Below are positions 9,132 through 19,204 of a stretch of DNA of 64,000 nucleotides, one piece after another; positions within the stretch are counted from its first letter, which is position 1; each line of letters begins with the position of its first letter. The DNA lies in the NCBI RefSeq assembly GCF_014645375.1, contig NZ_BMLT01000001.1, forward strand, positions 186,001 through 250,000. The letters are read 5' to 3'. This DNA comes from Marinobacterium nitratireducens. Its GTDB lineage: Bacteria > Pseudomonadota > Gammaproteobacteria > Pseudomonadales > Balneatricaceae. Position numbers and translations under genes: made by a program. Below the pieces are notes generated by a model. The model was not told the origin of the DNA, did not search any database, and saw only the letters and a list, made by a program, of their open reading frames with translations.

Positions 9132-9581
9132 TTACGCGTGCTGCCGGCCGCGAATCAGAATGCCGTGGCTGCGTCCGCTGGCGGCGGCCTGCTCCAGTGC
9201 CTGGAGCTCCTGCTCCGGCAGATACCCCGGCCAGGAGATAACCACGTGACAGGTGCCGGCACGCAGCGCGCGGCAGGCCAGATCAAGCACGCTGTGCTCG
9301 ACGTCGCGGTGAAGCAGTATGACCTTGTTGAGGTCGATGCCGGCCTCGCTCAGCAGCGTTTTCGGCAACCGGGGCGGCGGGGCGACCCAGGCGAACCAGC
9401 GCTCGTCACGGCTCAGTTGCGCCAGCAGCGGCATCAGCAGCGGCATGCTTGCAAGATCGGTATCGTGGGTGACGATCTCGGTCAGTTTCCCGTCGAGCCC
9501 TCCCGTACGGTGCTGTTGCGGGGTGGTCTGTGGGCGGGGGCGGAACCCGGCTGCGTTGCCGATGCTGTTCGAGCGGATCAT
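9132..9581 (-). CDS. sulA: SOS cell division inhibitor SulA
   Basis: The 149-residue protein has the SulA fold signatures: [19 protein letters not shown], the WFAWVAPP segment and a late [18 protein letters not shown] block. SulA binds FtsZ and blocks Z-ring assembly during DNA damage. Its ATG overlaps the lexA stop (positions 9578-9581 are shared), so it is translated from the lexA transcript and thus under LexA control. The same lexA-sulA pairing is known in Pseudomonas. There is no separate SOS box in front of it. Confidence 0.9.
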   Translation of the reverse strand: MIRSNSIGNAAGFRPRPQTTPQQHRTGGLDGKLTEIVTHDTDLASMPLLMPLLAQLSRDERWFAWVAPPPRLPKTLLSEAGIDLNKVILLHRDVEHSVLDLACRALRAGTCHVVISWPGYLPEQELQALEQAAASGRSHGILIRGRQHA

Positions 9582-10198
9582 AACGACTCTCCTGTGCGGC
9601 GAATGACGCCGACGCCCAGTCCTTCGATTGCCAGTTCCTGCTCGCGCAGGTCCACCACTATGGGTTCGTAATCTTCGTTTTCGGCGATCAGGTAGACCTT
9701 TTCACCTTCACGCTTGAAGCGCTTCACCGTTACTTCGTCGTCGATGCGGGCCACCACAATCTGGCCGTTACGCGCTTCGCGACACTGGTGTACAGCAAGC
9801 AGGTCGCCATCCATGATGCCGATGTTGCGCATGCTCTGGCCACGGACCCTGAGCAGGTAGTCGGCGCTGGGGTGGAAAAAATCCGACGAGATGGTGCAGT
9901 GGTCCTCGATATGCTGCTGCGCCAGAATCGGCGAACCTGCCGCGACCTGACCGACGATCGGCAATCCCTCGTTGGCGGCTTCCTGCTCGATTTCCGGCAG
10001 CCGGATACCGCGGGAAGTGCCCTTGATGATCTCGATTGCGCCTTTCTTGGCGAGCGCCTTGAGGTGTTCCTCGGCGGCATTGGCGGAGCGAAAACCGAGT
10101 TCGCGGGCGATATCGGCGCGGGTAGGGGGATAGCCGGTGGTTTCGATATGGTGCTTGATGCACTCGAGCACGTCCGTTTGTCGCCGGGTCAGTTTCAT
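9578..10198 (-). CDS. lexA: SOS repressor LexA
   Basis: The 206-residue repressor has an N-terminal winged-helix DNA-binding domain ([14 protein letters not shown], then [14 protein letters not shown]). A self-cleavage site Ala87-Gly88 lies in VAAGSP. The C-terminal peptidase has catalytic Ser122 in GQSMRN and Lys159 in TVKRFK. Length is standard. On DNA damage, RecA filaments trigger autocleavage and derepression of SOS genes. Two LexA boxes lie just upstream, so the gene is autoregulated. sulA follows with a 4-nt overlap, and dinG is divergent. Confidence 0.97.
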   Translation of the reverse strand: MKLTRRQTDVLECIKHHIETTGYPPTRADIARELGFRSANAAEEHLKALAKKGAIEIIKGTSRGIRLPEIEQEAANEGLPIVGQVAAGSPILAQQHIEDHCTISSDFFHPSADYLLRVRGQSMRNIGIMDGDLLAVHQCREARNGQIVVARIDDEVTVKRFKREGEKVYLIAENEDYEPIVVDLREQELAIEGLGVGVIRRTGESL

Positions 10199-10207
10199 GA
10201 TCGGAAC

Positions 10208-10223
10208 CTGTTTGTATGTACAG
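10208..10223. promoter_or_regulatory. LexA box 1 (consensus)
   Basis: CTGTTTGTATGTACAG is a perfect CTGT-N8-ACAG site, 10 bp upstream of the lexA start and about 90 bp upstream of dinG. Confidence 0.9.
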
Positions 10224-10226
10224 TAT

Positions 10227-10242
10227 GTGTAAGTATATACAG
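10227..10242. promoter_or_regulatory. LexA box 2 (near-consensus)
   Basis: GTGTAAGTATATACAG differs from CTGT-N8-ACAG only at the first base. Its start is 19 bp from the start of box 1, so the two sites are adjacent and could be bound cooperatively. The same region could control divergent dinG. Confidence 0.75.
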
Positions 10243-10314
10243 TAACCGTTCCGGGTAAAGCAAATTCTGTCTATGCATCCAGTGGTTTGGTAGAATCGCT
10301 CGCCTTCACGGGCT

Positions 10315-12453
10315 ATGGCGGACGTCGATGTGCTGACCGAGGCGTTAAAGAACGAAATACAACAGGCTTACCGCGACTTTCTCGCGGCCAAGTCGCTCAG
10401 GCCGCGTCAGGGTCAGCGCCTGATGATCGCGCACATCGCCCGGGTGCTCGGCAATATCGAGGCCGACGCGTCGGGCGTGCGTCAGCAGGGGCCCCACGTC
10501 TGCCTCGTCGAGGCGGGCACCGGTACCGGCAAGACGCTGGCCTATCTTCTGGCAACGCTGCCGCTGGCGAGGGCCGCCGGCAAAAAGCTGATTCTGTCGA
10601 CGGCCACCGTGGCGTTGCAGGAGCAGCTGGTGATGAAGGATCTGCCCGAAATCTCCCGTCACGCCCAGTTGCCGGTCAAGTTCAGCCTGGCCAAGGGGCG
10701 CGGGCGCTATCTGTGCATCAACAAGGCCGAACGGCTGCTCGACAGCCAGGCAGCCATGGGGCAGATGGCGCTATACGAAGACGAGCTGGCGGCAAAACTC
10801 GACGACGAGTCGGTGGCCCTTTATCGCGACCTGCTGAACGAATTCGCCGCCGGACGCTGGGACGGCGACCGCGACAATCTGCGCCAGGAGCTGGAAGAGC
10901 CCCTCTGGCAGCCGCTCACCAGCGATCATCTGCAGTGCAGCAACCGCCGCTGCGCCAATTTCAGCGCCTGTCCGTTTTACCGCGCCCGCGAGTCGCTCGA
11001 TCAGGTGGAGGTGGTCATCGCCAACCATGATCTGGTGATGGCCGATCTCGCGCTCGGCGGCGGCGCCATCCTGCCGGATCCGGTCGACAGCATCTATGTG
11101 TTCGACGAAGGACATCACCTGGCGGCCAAGGCCATCGGTCACTTCGCCTACAGCATGAGGGTCGGCTCCAGCAGCCGCTGGCTGTCCACGGCGTCGCGCC
11201 AGCTCGAGCGGATGCGCGGCGAATGCGGTGACCACTCGGTGCTCAACACCTATGTCGGTCAGCTGGATGTCCCCTTTGCCGAGCTGCACCAGTGCCTGGA
11301 AGGCCTGCAGCGCAGCCTCAGAACCATGCTCCACGATGCCGACGGCAGCCCCGGCGCCGAGCGTTTTCGTTTTCCCGGCGGCAAACTGCCCGAAGCGCTG
11401 CGCATCGAGGCCGGCGATATTGCGATGATCGCGGACAAGGCCTCGAGCAAGATCGAAATGATCGTCGATCTGCTCAAGGAGGCCATGGACGGCGGCATTC
11501 CCGAGCTCGACAAGGCTTCCGCGGAGCGCTGGTACCCCCAGGTCGGGGTGCTGCTCTCGCGCATGCAGTCGATCTGCTGGCTGGCGCGTTCCTACCGCGA
11601 GCCCGACCCGGAGGGCGCATCGCCGACGGCGCGCTGGATCAATATCGTCGAGGGCAGTGACGGTATCGACTACGAGTGCCGTTCCAGCCCGGTGTCGGCG
11701 GCCGGCACGCTTGGCGAGCACCTCTGGGAACACTGTTATGGCGCTGTGGTGACGTCGGCGACACTGACGGCGCTCGGACAGTTCGATCGTGTGCTGGTGG
11801 ATCTGGGCCTGGCGCCGGATACGCCCTGCGAGCGACTGCAAAGTCCCTTCGATCACCAGCGCAGTGCCGAGCTCTGGGTGCCGCCGATGCAGGCGGATCC
11901 GTCAGACCCCGAGGGGCATACCCGGGAAGTGGCGGAATTTCTCGGTCAGCGGCTATTAAGCGCCAAGGCAACTCTGGTATTGTTCAGTTCCTGGCGCCAG
12001 ATGCGCACCGTGCTTGAACAGTTGGACGAATCCATCAAGAATACGGTGCTGTCCCAGGGCCAGTATTCGAAGAACGAAATTCTCCAGCAGCACCGCGCCG
12101 CCGTCGACAGGGGCGAGCCCAGCGTCATCTTCGGCCTGGCCTCGTTCGCCGAGGGCGTGGATTTGCCCGGCGGCTATCTGACCGAGGTGATCATTGCCAA
12201 GCTGCCGTTCAGCGTCCCGGACGATCCGGTCGATGCGACGATGGCAGAGTGGATCGAACAGCGCGGCGGCAACGCCTTCATCGACTGGTCGGTCCCGATG
12301 GCGTCAATGCGGCTGACGCAGGCCGTCGGCCGGTTGCTGCGGACGGAGCAGGACAGTGGCACTGTGATACTGCTCGATCGCCGGGTGGTGACGAGGCGCT
12401 ACGGCCGCCAGCTGCTGGATGCCTTGCCGCCGTTCAGGCGCAAACTGAACTAA
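10315..12453 (+). CDS. dinG: ATP-dependent DNA helicase DinG (iron-sulfur XPD-type)
   Basis: The 712-residue superfamily 2 helicase has Walker A AGTGTGKT near residues 67-74 and a DEGH box (VFDEGHH) near residue 262. Between them lie four cysteines suited to a 4Fe-4S cluster: one in YLCINK (near 134) and three in QCSNRRCANFSAC (about 207-218). Late helicase motifs include FAEGVDLPGGYL and QAVGRLLR. DinG unwinds 5'-overhang DNA, D-loops and R-loops. It is divergent from lexA across two LexA boxes, so SOS induction is likely. The start ATG is chosen from the N-terminal match MADVDVLTEALKNEIQ. Confidence 0.93.
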   Translation: MADVDVLTEALKNEIQQAYRDFLAAKSLRPRQGQRLMIAHIARVLGNIEADASGVRQQGPHVCLVEAGTGTGKTLAYLLATLPLARAAGKKLILSTATVALQEQLVMKDLPEISRHAQLPVKFSLAKGRGRYLCINKAERLLDSQAAMGQMALYEDELAAKLDDESVALYRDLLNEFAAGRWDGDRDNLRQELEEPLWQPLTSDHLQCSNRRCANFSACPFYRARESLDQVEVVIANHDLVMADLALGGGAILPDPVDSIYVFDEGHHLAAKAIGHFAYSMRVGSSSRWLSTASRQLERMRGECGDHSVLNTYVGQLDVPFAELHQCLEGLQRSLRTMLHDADGSPGAERFRFPGGKLPEALRIEAGDIAMIADKASSKIEMIVDLLKEAMDGGIPELDKASAERWYPQVGVLLSRMQSICWLARSYREPDPEGASPTARWINIVEGSDGIDYECRSSPVSAAGTLGEHLWEHCYGAVVTSATLTALGQFDRVLVDLGLAPDTPCERLQSPFDHQRSAELWVPPMQADPSDPEGHTREVAEFLGQRLLSAKATLVLFSSWRQMRTVLEQLDESIKNTVLSQGQYSKNEILQQHRAAVDRGEPSVIFGLASFAEGVDLPGGYLTEVIIAKLPFSVPDDPVDATMAEWIEQRGGNAFIDWSVPMASMRLTQAVGRLLRTEQDSGTVILLDRRVVTRRYGRQLLDALPPFRRKLN

Positions 12454-12472
12454 CAGGATTTAAGGGTTAAAG

Positions 12473-14404
12473 TTGAGCAACGAAGAGAAAAGCACCAAGC
12501 GCAGGCGCCCGCGGGGCTCGTCCCGCAAACGTGGCGGATCACGGCGGCGTCGGGACGGCGCTGCAGCCAGCTGGACTCCGGCCGATTTCGTCGTGCCCGA
12601 GGTCGAAGGCAAGCGCCGCTTTCACGACTTCAACCTGCCGGACGCGGTATTGCACGCGATCCAGGATCTGGGCTTCCAGTACTGCACGCCGATCCAGGCC
12701 GCGACCATCGAGCCGGCGCTCGAAGGCAAGGACATCATCGGCAAGGCCCAGACCGGCACCGGCAAGACCGCGGCGTTCCTGACCGGTATCATCACCGACC
12801 TGCTGGACTTCCCGCTCGGCGACGAGCGCAAGCTCGGCGAGCCGCGGGCGCTGATCGTGGCGCCGACGCGCGAGCTGGCGCTGCAGATTGCCTCCGATGC
12901 CGAGGGGCTGGGCAAATACGCCGATATCGGCGTGGTGGCGCTGGTCGGTGGCATGGACTACGACAAGCAGCGCGCCCAGCTGCGCGAGCGTCCGGTCGAC
13001 ATCCTCGTGGCCACCCCGGGTCGCCTGATCGACTTCGTGCGCTCCAAGGAAGTGGATCTCTACAACGTCGAGGTGCTGGTGCTGGACGAAGCCGACCGCA
13101 TGCTGAGCATGGGCTTCATCCCGGATGTGCGTACCATCATCCGCCAGACGCCGCGCAAGGGCGAGGATCGTCAGACGCTGCTCTACAGCGCCACCTTCTC
13201 CGACGACATCATGAACCTGGCCAAGCAGTGGACCCTGGAACCGGTCAAGGTCGAGATCGAGTCGGAGCACAAGACCACGGATAACGTCAGCCAGACGGTC
13301 TTCCTGGTGTCGAGCAAACAGAAGTACCGTTTGCTGCGCAACTACATCCGCGTCAACAATATCGAGAAGGTGATCGTGTTCGGCAACCGCCGCCACGAAA
13401 CCCGGGCGCTGGCCGAGCGTCTGCAGAAGGACGGCCTGAAAGCGGCGCTGATGTCCGGCGAGATCCCGCAGAACAAGCGTCTGCGCACGCTCGAGGACTT
13501 CCGCAGCGGCAAGATTCAGGTGCTGGTCGCCACCGATGTCGCCGGTCGTGGCATTCATATCGATGGCGTCACGCACGTTATCAACTACCAGCTGCCGGAA
13601 GAGCCGGACGACTATGTGCATCGCATCGGCCGTACCGGCCGCGCCGGGGCCAGTGGCGAGTCGGTCTGCTTCGCCTGCGAGAACGACTCCTTCCTGATTC
13701 CGGAGATCGAGGCCGAAACCGGGGTCAAGCTCGATTGCGTGCACCCCGATGCCGAACTGCTCAAGGATGTGCCGGAGATGCCTGCGGCGCCGTCCGCCGA
13801 CGAGCAGACGGCGGAATCGCCGCTGCAGGAGTCGGCGGAAGACTCCGCACAGGAATCCGCGGAGCCGGCAGAAGAGTCCGCGCCGGGGGACGAGCAGGAG
13901 CTTGCGCAAGCGCCCGCCAAGCAGCCCGAACCGCAAGCCGAGCCTGCCAGGGCGGAGGCTGAAGCGGCGCAGGATCGGCCGGCAGAGGCTGAAGCGGAAA
14001 CCGCTCCGGCCGTTAACGAAAAGAGCCTGGCAGCCGAGGCCCATGAGCCCGAGGTGAAGACGGATGCGGTGCATGACGCGGCGGCGTTGAAGCAGGCCGA
14101 CGCGGGTTCCGCTTGCGAAACGGCGGCAGAAGCGCAGGCAAACCCCAGCGCTCAGATACCGGCAGACGCGGGTGCCGATGCCAACGACGAAGCCGAAGGC
14201 GCGGTGAAGCCCGAAGCCGGGGCCGCGGCTGTCGAGATCGAGCCGCGCAAGGCCGACGAGGCCGCCGATGAGCTACCCGCCCAGAGCAAAACGGGCGCAG
14301 CGGCAAGCGAGCCGGCGCAAGACGCTGCCGCCGCAGCGCAGCCGGAACAGCCTGCGGACGACGCCGGCAAGCGCGATGAGCCGGAGTTTCGGGAGCCGCG
14401 ATGA
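12473..14404 (+). CDS. rhlB: DEAD-box RNA helicase, RhlB-like, with long acidic tail
   Basis: The gene starts at TTG. The 643-residue product has a basic N-terminus ([14 protein letters not shown]) and then a full DEAD-box core: [29 protein letters not shown] and [10 protein letters not shown]. The core ends near residue 430 with [14 protein letters not shown], an RhlB-like ending. Unlike E. coli RhlB (about 420 residues), some 200 further residues follow that are almost only E, A, P, D, Q and K (for example AEEAAQDRP-like runs). These are likely disordered and may hold partner-binding motifs. It lies 19 nt after dinG and overlaps the next gene by 4 nt. The RhlB assignment is by core similarity; other DEAD-box subfamilies are less likely. 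Confidence 0.85.
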   Translation: MSNEEKSTKRRRPRGSSRKRGGSRRRRDGAAASWTPADFVVPEVEGKRRFHDFNLPDAVLHAIQDLGFQYCTPIQAATIEPALEGKDIIGKAQTGTGKTAAFLTGIITDLLDFPLGDERKLGEPRALIVAPTRELALQIASDAEGLGKYADIGVVALVGGMDYDKQRAQLRERPVDILVATPGRLIDFVRSKEVDLYNVEVLVLDEADRMLSMGFIPDVRTIIRQTPRKGEDRQTLLYSATFSDDIMNLAKQWTLEPVKVEIESEHKTTDNVSQTVFLVSSKQKYRLLRNYIRVNNIEKVIVFGNRRHETRALAERLQKDGLKAALMSGEIPQNKRLRTLEDFRSGKIQVLVATDVAGRGIHIDGVTHVINYQLPEEPDDYVHRIGRTGRAGASGESVCFACENDSFLIPEIEAETGVKLDCVHPDAELLKDVPEMPAAPSADEQTAESPLQESAEDSAQESAEPAEESAPGDEQELAQAPAKQPEPQAEPARAEAEAAQDRPAEAEAETAPAVNEKSLAAEAHEPEVKTDAVHDAAALKQADAGSACETAAEAQANPSAQIPADAGADANDEAEGAVKPEAGAAAVEIEPRKADEAADELPAQSKTGAAASEPAQDAAAAAQPEQPADDAGKRDEPEFREPR

Positions 14405-14622
14405 GTCGTGATGATCGCCACGGCACCCGGCGTATCAGTCGGATAGCCGCGACGCTGGTGGCGTTGTTCTTCGCCGCCATCGGTGTCGTCGGCTACCAGC
14501 GAACCGGCGACTCGGGGCTGCTACTGGCCTTTCTGGTCATGGCGCCGGTGGGGTTCGGCCTCGTCACGCTGCTGTTTCGCGGCGTGGACTGGGTGCTCGA
14601 CAGCCTCGATCGCCGTCGTTGA
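14401..14622 (+). CDS. Small two-helix membrane protein
   Basis: A 73-residue protein with a basic N-terminus ([12 protein letters not shown]) and two predicted membrane helices: [18 protein letters not shown] and [20 protein letters not shown]. It ends in a basic tail (DSLDRRR). The start overlaps the rhlB stop by 4 nt (ATGA), indicating translational coupling. No recognised family; function unknown. Confidence 0.65.
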   Translation: MSRDDRHGTRRISRIAATLVALFFAAIGVVGYQRTGDSGLLLAFLVMAPVGFGLVTLLFRGVDWVLDSLDRRR

Positions 14623-14685
14623 CCGGCGGCGCCGGGCGCCCGTGCGGCGTCCGTCATCGCCAAAAATAACAAGGAGTTTCTTGCA

Positions 14686-15711
14686 ATGAGTGGCAATACG
14701 CAGGTCGCGGTACTGGGCGGAGGCAGCTTCGGCACCGTGCTCGCGAATCTGGTTGCGGAAAAGGGATTGCCGGTGCGCCTCTGGCTGCGGGATCAGCAAC
14801 AGGTCGCCTCGATACGCAACAGCCGCGAAAATCCCAAGTATCTGCCGGGCTACCGGCTGGCGGACGGTCTCGAAGCCGACTCCAGCCTGGAGCGGGTGCT
14901 CGACGGCGCAGAACTGGTATTCGTCGCCATCCCCAGCAGCGCCTTTCGCCAGGTGGTCCGGGATGCCAAACCCTATCTCCGGCCCGGCCAGATGGTGGTC
15001 AGTACCACCAAGGGCATCGAAGCCGACACCTTCAGCCTGATGAGCGAGATCCTGCGCGACGAGCTTCCCGAGGCGCTTATCGGGGTACTGAGCGGGCCCA
15101 ATCTCGCCAAGGAAGTGGCGGCGCGCCAGTTGACCGCGACCGTCATCGCCAGCGAGGACCCGGCACTTCGCGACACGGTGCAGAAGGTGCTGCACACCGA
15201 ATATTTTCGCGTCTATGCCAGCACCGACATGTATGGCGTCGAGCTCGGCGGTGCGCTGAAGAATATCTACGCCATCGCAGCGGGTATGAGCGCGGCGCTC
15301 GGCATGGGCGAGAATACGCGCAGCATGCTGATGACCCGCAGCCTGGCCGAGATGAGTCGCTTTGCCGTCAGCATGGGCGCCAATCCGCTGACGTTCCTTG
15401 GTCTCGCCGGTGTCGGCGATCTGATCGTGACCTGCATGTCGCCGCTGTCGCGCAATTATCGCGTCGGTTTTGCGCTGGGCGAGGGCAGGACGCTGGACGA
15501 GGCGGTCGAGGCGCTCGGTGAGGTGGCCGAGGGCGTCAACACGCTACGCCGGGTGAAGGAAAAAACCGACCAGCTGGGCATTTACATGCCGCTGGTGTCC
15601 GGTCTCTACGAAGTGGTTTTCAACGGGCTGCCGGCCGCTGCAGTGGCGAAGATGCTGATGCTCAACGAGCAGAGCAGCGACGTCGAGTTCGTGCTGCCGC
15701 GCGAGGGCTGA
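14686..15711 (+). CDS. gpsA: Glycerol-3-phosphate dehydrogenase [NAD(P)+]
   Basis: The 341-residue enzyme reduces dihydroxyacetone phosphate to sn-glycerol-3-phosphate for phospholipid synthesis. The NAD(P)-binding motif [10 protein letters not shown] is at residues 11-20. [17 protein letters not shown] and the catalytic lysine region [15 protein letters not shown] follow, as in GpsA. Length is standard. A strong Shine-Dalgarno (AAGGAG) precedes the ATG. It is 63 nt after the small membrane gene. Cytoplasmic, membrane-associated. Confidence 0.96.
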   Translation: MSGNTQVAVLGGGSFGTVLANLVAEKGLPVRLWLRDQQQVASIRNSRENPKYLPGYRLADGLEADSSLERVLDGAELVFVAIPSSAFRQVVRDAKPYLRPGQMVVSTTKGIEADTFSLMSEILRDELPEALIGVLSGPNLAKEVAARQLTATVIASEDPALRDTVQKVLHTEYFRVYASTDMYGVELGGALKNIYAIAAGMSAALGMGENTRSMLMTRSLAEMSRFAVSMGANPLTFLGLAGVGDLIVTCMSPLSRNYRVGFALGEGRTLDEAVEALGEVAEGVNTLRRVKEKTDQLGIYMPLVSGLYEVVFNGLPAAAVAKMLMLNEQSSDVEFVLPREG

Positions 15712-15763
15712 CGCCGGATGCACCCGCTTACGCGTTAGACGAGACCCGTTACCAAACCCATCG

Positions 15764-16225
15764 ATGAAACTCTACCTGATGCGTCACGGCGAGGCCGGCT
15801 TCAACGCCGCCTCCGATTTCGAGCGCAGCCTGACCGAGGCCGGCGTGGCCGCGCTCGATCGCCTGCTGGAGCGGGAACACGAGACCCTGCGTGACATCCG
15901 TCTGATCGTATCGAGCCCCTATTTGCGGGCGCGGCAGACGGCCCAGCGCCTCGCCGCGCACCTCGGCGCGGTGCAGCTGGATCCCGTGGGCGCCTTTACC
16001 CCTGAGTCCGAGGTCACGACCGCGCTTGCCGCACTGGAAACCTGCGCCACGGATGGCCTGCTCCTGGTGGCTCATCAACCGTTGCTAGGCAAGCTGGTGG
16101 CGACGCTTTGCGACGGGGATGCCCGTTACCCCGAGCCGATGCTGCCGGGCAGCATCGCCATCCTCGAGCTCGACTGGCCGGCCGCGGGTCTCGGCGTGCT
16201 GGTGAAAAAGCTCGACTGCTTTTGA
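15764..16225 (+). CDS. sixA: Phosphohistidine phosphatase SixA
   Basis: The 153-residue protein begins MKLYLMRHGEAG, the RHG catalytic motif of histidine phosphatases, and carries the second signature SSPYLRARQTAQ and the late VAHQPLLGKL. The short single-domain length fits SixA, which dephosphorylates phosphohistidine on the HPt domain of sensor kinases and on the nitrogen phosphotransferase system. It follows gpsA by 52 nt, as in Pseudomonas relatives. Confidence 0.9.
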   Translation: MKLYLMRHGEAGFNAASDFERSLTEAGVAALDRLLEREHETLRDIRLIVSSPYLRARQTAQRLAAHLGAVQLDPVGAFTPESEVTTALAALETCATDGLLLVAHQPLLGKLVATLCDGDARYPEPMLPGSIAILELDWPAAGLGVLVKKLDCF

Positions 16226-16253
16226 CGGTGTCCAAGTGCCGAATCGGCGCCCA

Positions 16254-16328
16254 AGATGGGTTGCACGACGCCCTGGCCGCATCGGTGACCGATACGCCAT
16301 ACCGATGCGCCGCTCCACCCATCCTACG
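16254..16328. repeat. Dispersed intergenic repeat (GATGGGTT...CCACCCATCCTAC type)
   Basis: The segment begins GATGGGTTGC and ends CTCCACCCATCCTACG. The ends are partly complementary (GATGGG / CCCATC). Similar copies lie at 21063-21131 and, inverted, at 31481-31550. It fills the gap between convergent sixA and the O-oligosaccharyltransferase gene. Confidence 0.7.
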
Positions 16329-16361
16329 ATTTACGTTTGTCCCGCTTAAGCGCGATGAGCC

Positions 16362-18233
16362 TTATTGTTGTGCCTGACTGGCGTTGGCCTTCAGGCGCTC
16401 GGCGTACTTTTCGGCGAGCTGCCTGAGGTAGGCGTCGATCTGGCCGCTCTCGAGTGCCTTCATGGCGTTTTCCAGCTTGCCGTTGTGACGGTAGATGCGC
16501 AGCCCCTCGGCCAGGGTGGCCCTGGCCTTGTCGCGCTCGCCCAGATGCACGTAGGCACCGGCGAGATCGTAGTAGAGCTGAATGTCCGGCGTCTGCTTGA
16601 GGTACTCGTTGGCCCAGTCGGCGAACAGCTGCGAGTTGGCCTTGCTGTCCAGGCTGTAACCGGCGATCAGGGTGTTTTTCATTTGCAGATAGGTGGCGGG
16701 GCCGGAGAAAAACAGGTTGTTGATCGCCGGCTCCAGGTAGGCCGGCTGCTGGCCCCGGCTTTTCATGTAGCTGACGATGCCGCTGTTGGCCACCAGCGAC
16801 TGTAGCAGGAAGGTGGAGGCGCCGGCTGGCACCAGGATCAGCAGTGCGGTGCAAAGCCCGCGCGCGGCCTGCGACAGTCTCAGGGTATAGCGCCGGGTAC
16901 CCTGGCTGAAAGTGACATACAGCAGGAACAGCAGCAGGAACCAGTGCGGCGAGGAAATATAGAACGGCAGCTCGACCTGAGTGTGCAGGGTAATGGGTAT
17001 CAGGGTGCCGGCGAGCAGCAGGCCCCGCTGCGGCCCCAGCCGAACCAGCTGCCACAGAACCGCAAGGGCGCACACCAGAATACCGGCAAGGGCGACGATT
17101 CCGCCTTCGACCAGCCAGAACAGCAGTTCGTTGTGCGGATGCGAGTAGCGCGGTCCGAGCTTCGCCTCCGGGTGGCTGTCCTGGTAGTGGCCGCGCTGAT
17201 CCTGCCACACCGACTGAAAACTGCCGATGCCGTGACCGAACAGCGGTGCATTGGCGATGGTTTCGAAGCTGATGGCATAGACCGAGAAACGCACGTCGGC
17301 GATGCCGCCTTCCTGCAGCCGCTCGATCTTGCTCAGCGCAGCGGACGAGCCCCGCTCGACCTTCTCCGACAGCAGAAAGGCGCCGCCGAGTGCCAGCGAC
17401 AACGCCAGTCCCAGCGCGATACGACGGTGGTTCAGCAGGAAGCGGAAGCGCGCGGCAAGGGCCAGCAGCAGCCCCAGTCCGCCACCGAGAAGGCCCACGC
17501 GCGAGCCGCAGGAGAGCAGGACGCCGGTGCAGACCACCAGTCCGAAGTAGGGCAGCAGGCGCACCATCAGGCGGGCATTGAGGGCGCCGGGGCGGGTCGC
17601 CAGATAAATCGCCAGGGGCAGGCCTGTGGCGAGGTAGCTGGCGGTCAGATTGACCTGCTGGAACATGGCGATCGGGCGCTTGCCGCTGGATACCGGCAGC
17701 AGTTCCTTCAGTAACGGCAGCTGCTGTATCTGGATCCAGCCGATCAGTGCCTGCAGCAGAATGCCGCAGAAGATGACGATCAGCGCGATATCGCGGTGGT
17801 GGCGGTTGAGGCGGAACTGGAACAGCGCCAGCAGCAACATAAAGCCGCCCAGCACGTAGCCGAGCCGGATCAGCCATTCAGTGGGGTTGGCGACGCCGGT
17901 GACGAAGCCGCTGATGACAAGCCCCGCAGGCAGTGCCGCCAGGGCCGGCCAGTAACGGGGCATGTCGAGTGTTCCGCGCCGGAACACGTAGAGCCAGCCG
18001 GCGCCGATGAGCAGCAGGGCCGCGCTCCAGGTGCTGGCGTTGTAGGGCAGGTAAAGGCCTTCACCGCCGAGGTTCTGCTGGTAATATAGCGGCGCTGCGA
18101 GAAACAATAGCCCGAACAGCAGGAAGAACAGCTTGTGAGAGCGCTCGAGCTCGGGATTGCGTTCGAGCTTCAGCGTGAAGGTGCCGGGTTTGCTGCGGTG
18201 GCGGTTCTTTCTGCGTTTGTGTTTACGCGACAT
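16362..18233 (-). CDS. PglL-like O-oligosaccharyltransferase / Wzy-C ligase
   Basis: The 623-residue protein has a basic N-terminus (SRKHKRRKNRHRSK) and about a dozen hydrophobic helices. A large periplasmic loop contains YSHPHNELLFWLVEGG, the H-containing motif of the Wzy_C/PglL family. The segment FQQVNLTASYLATGLPLA matches the conserved N-terminal region of PglL-type enzymes. The last 150 residues are soluble and helical with TPR-like character (LYYDLAGAYVHLGERDKARATL). The family transfers lipid-linked glycans to proteins such as pilin or to lipid A core. No pilin or glycan genes are adjacent, so the acceptor is unknown. Confidence 0.8.
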   Translation of the reverse strand: MSRKHKRRKNRHRSKPGTFTLKLERNPELERSHKLFFLLFGLLFLAAPLYYQQNLGGEGLYLPYNASTWSAALLLIGAGWLYVFRRGTLDMPRYWPALAALPAGLVISGFVTGVANPTEWLIRLGYVLGGFMLLLALFQFRLNRHHRDIALIVIFCGILLQALIGWIQIQQLPLLKELLPVSSGKRPIAMFQQVNLTASYLATGLPLAIYLATRPGALNARLMVRLLPYFGLVVCTGVLLSCGSRVGLLGGGLGLLLALAARFRFLLNHRRIALGLALSLALGGAFLLSEKVERGSSAALSKIERLQEGGIADVRFSVYAISFETIANAPLFGHGIGSFQSVWQDQRGHYQDSHPEAKLGPRYSHPHNELLFWLVEGGIVALAGILVCALAVLWQLVRLGPQRGLLLAGTLIPITLHTQVELPFYISSPHWFLLLFLLYVTFSQGTRRYTLRLSQAARGLCTALLILVPAGASTFLLQSLVANSGIVSYMKSRGQQPAYLEPAINNLFFSGPATYLQMKNTLIAGYSLDSKANSQLFADWANEYLKQTPDIQLYYDLAGAYVHLGERDKARATLAEGLRIYRHNGKLENAMKALESGQIDAYLRQLAEKYAERLKANASQAQQ

Positions 18234-18337
18234 CGGGCTTTCCTTGCAAGCGTGGCGGGTTTTGGACGGTTCCCTGTGTCTGGGATGGTAACCTATTTGC
18301 CCGTCGATGTAATTTCACAGCAACCAAAGGACTGCGG

Positions 18338-19204
18338 ATGCACAACTCCCTGAGTTTCGAGGTCAACGGACGCCGTATCGCGGCCATGGAATGGGGGCAG
18401 CCGGATGGCGTGCCGCTGCTGGCGCTGCATGGCTGGCTCGACAATGCCGCCAGCTTCACGCGGCTGGCAAGGATGCTGCCCGGGGTGCGCCTGATCGCGC
18501 TGGATCTGTGCGGGCACGGTCTGTCCGATCATCGTCCGGCCGGCATGCCGTACTATATCTGGGACAATGTCCCGGAGGTGCTGGCGGTGGCCGATCAGCT
18601 GGGGCTGCGGCGATTCGACCTGCTCGGACACTCCATGGGGGCTGCGGTCTCGACCCTGCTGGCAGGGGCCTTCCCCGGGCGCGTCCGGCGCCTGTTTCTG
18701 ATCGACGGCCTGATGCCGCTCGATTACGAGGCCGGTCAGCTCCCCGAGCTGATGGCCGAGGCGCTGCAGAAGCGTGCCCGCGCCGGGCGTCGCGTGCTGC
18801 GGCCCTACGGCAGCTTCGAACAGGCGGTACAGGCACGCATGGGCGGGCGCTGGCCGGTGTGCCGGGAGGCCGCTCAATGGCTGCTCGAGCGCGGTATGCG
18901 CGAGCAGGACGGCAACTGGCACTGGCGCAGCGACAGCGCCCTGACGCTGCCATCGGTGGTTCGCCTGTGCGATGCGCAGATCGACGCTTTCCTGGGCCGT
19001 ATCGGCTGCCCTGTGGACCTGGTGATGGCGGAGCAGGGACTCGGTCTCGATCGCGTGCAGCAAAAGCTGCCGCTGATCGACGATATCGAGCTGCACATCT
19101 ATCCCGGAGGGCATCATCTGCATCTGGAAGCGGATGGCGCCGCACGGATTGCTAAACTGATCAGCGACAGGTTGCAAATCGAGCCTGATCAAGGCATCGG
19201 CTGA
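18338..19204 (+). CDS. Alpha/beta hydrolase
   Basis: The 288-residue soluble enzyme has the oxyanion segment LALHGWLDNAASF near the N-terminus and the nucleophile elbow GHSMGAAVS (Ser near residue 99). A late GGHHLHLE contains the probable catalytic histidine. An Asp between them is likely but not pinned down. No signal peptide is seen. It is the first of three same-strand genes running to the patatin gene; the substrate cannot be told from sequence. By recall, MhpC/esterase-like hydrolases of this type are common in Pseudomonas. Confidence 0.88.
   Translation: MHNSLSFEVNGRRIAAMEWGQPDGVPLLALHGWLDNAASFTRLARMLPGVRLIALDLCGHGLSDHRPAGMPYYIWDNVPEVLAVADQLGLRRFDLLGHSMGAAVSTLLAGAFPGRVRRLFLIDGLMPLDYEAGQLPELMAEALQKRARAGRRVLRPYGSFEQAVQARMGGRWPVCREAAQWLLERGMREQDGNWHWRSDSALTLPSVVRLCDAQIDAFLGRIGCPVDLVMAEQGLGLDRVQQKLPLIDDIELHIYPGGHHLHLEADGAARIAKLISDRLQIEPDQGIG

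Noticed and set aside
12539-14074. Long minus-strand open frame opposite the RhlB-like gene (511 residues)
   Set aside because: Shadow of the DEAD-box gene; low-complexity L/R/H-rich text is the mirror of the helicase and its acidic tail.
16324-17877. 517-residue minus-strand frame overlapping the PglL-like gene in another frame
   Set aside because: It overlaps the membrane protein gene in the wrong frame, with R/P/A-rich composition and no membrane helices.
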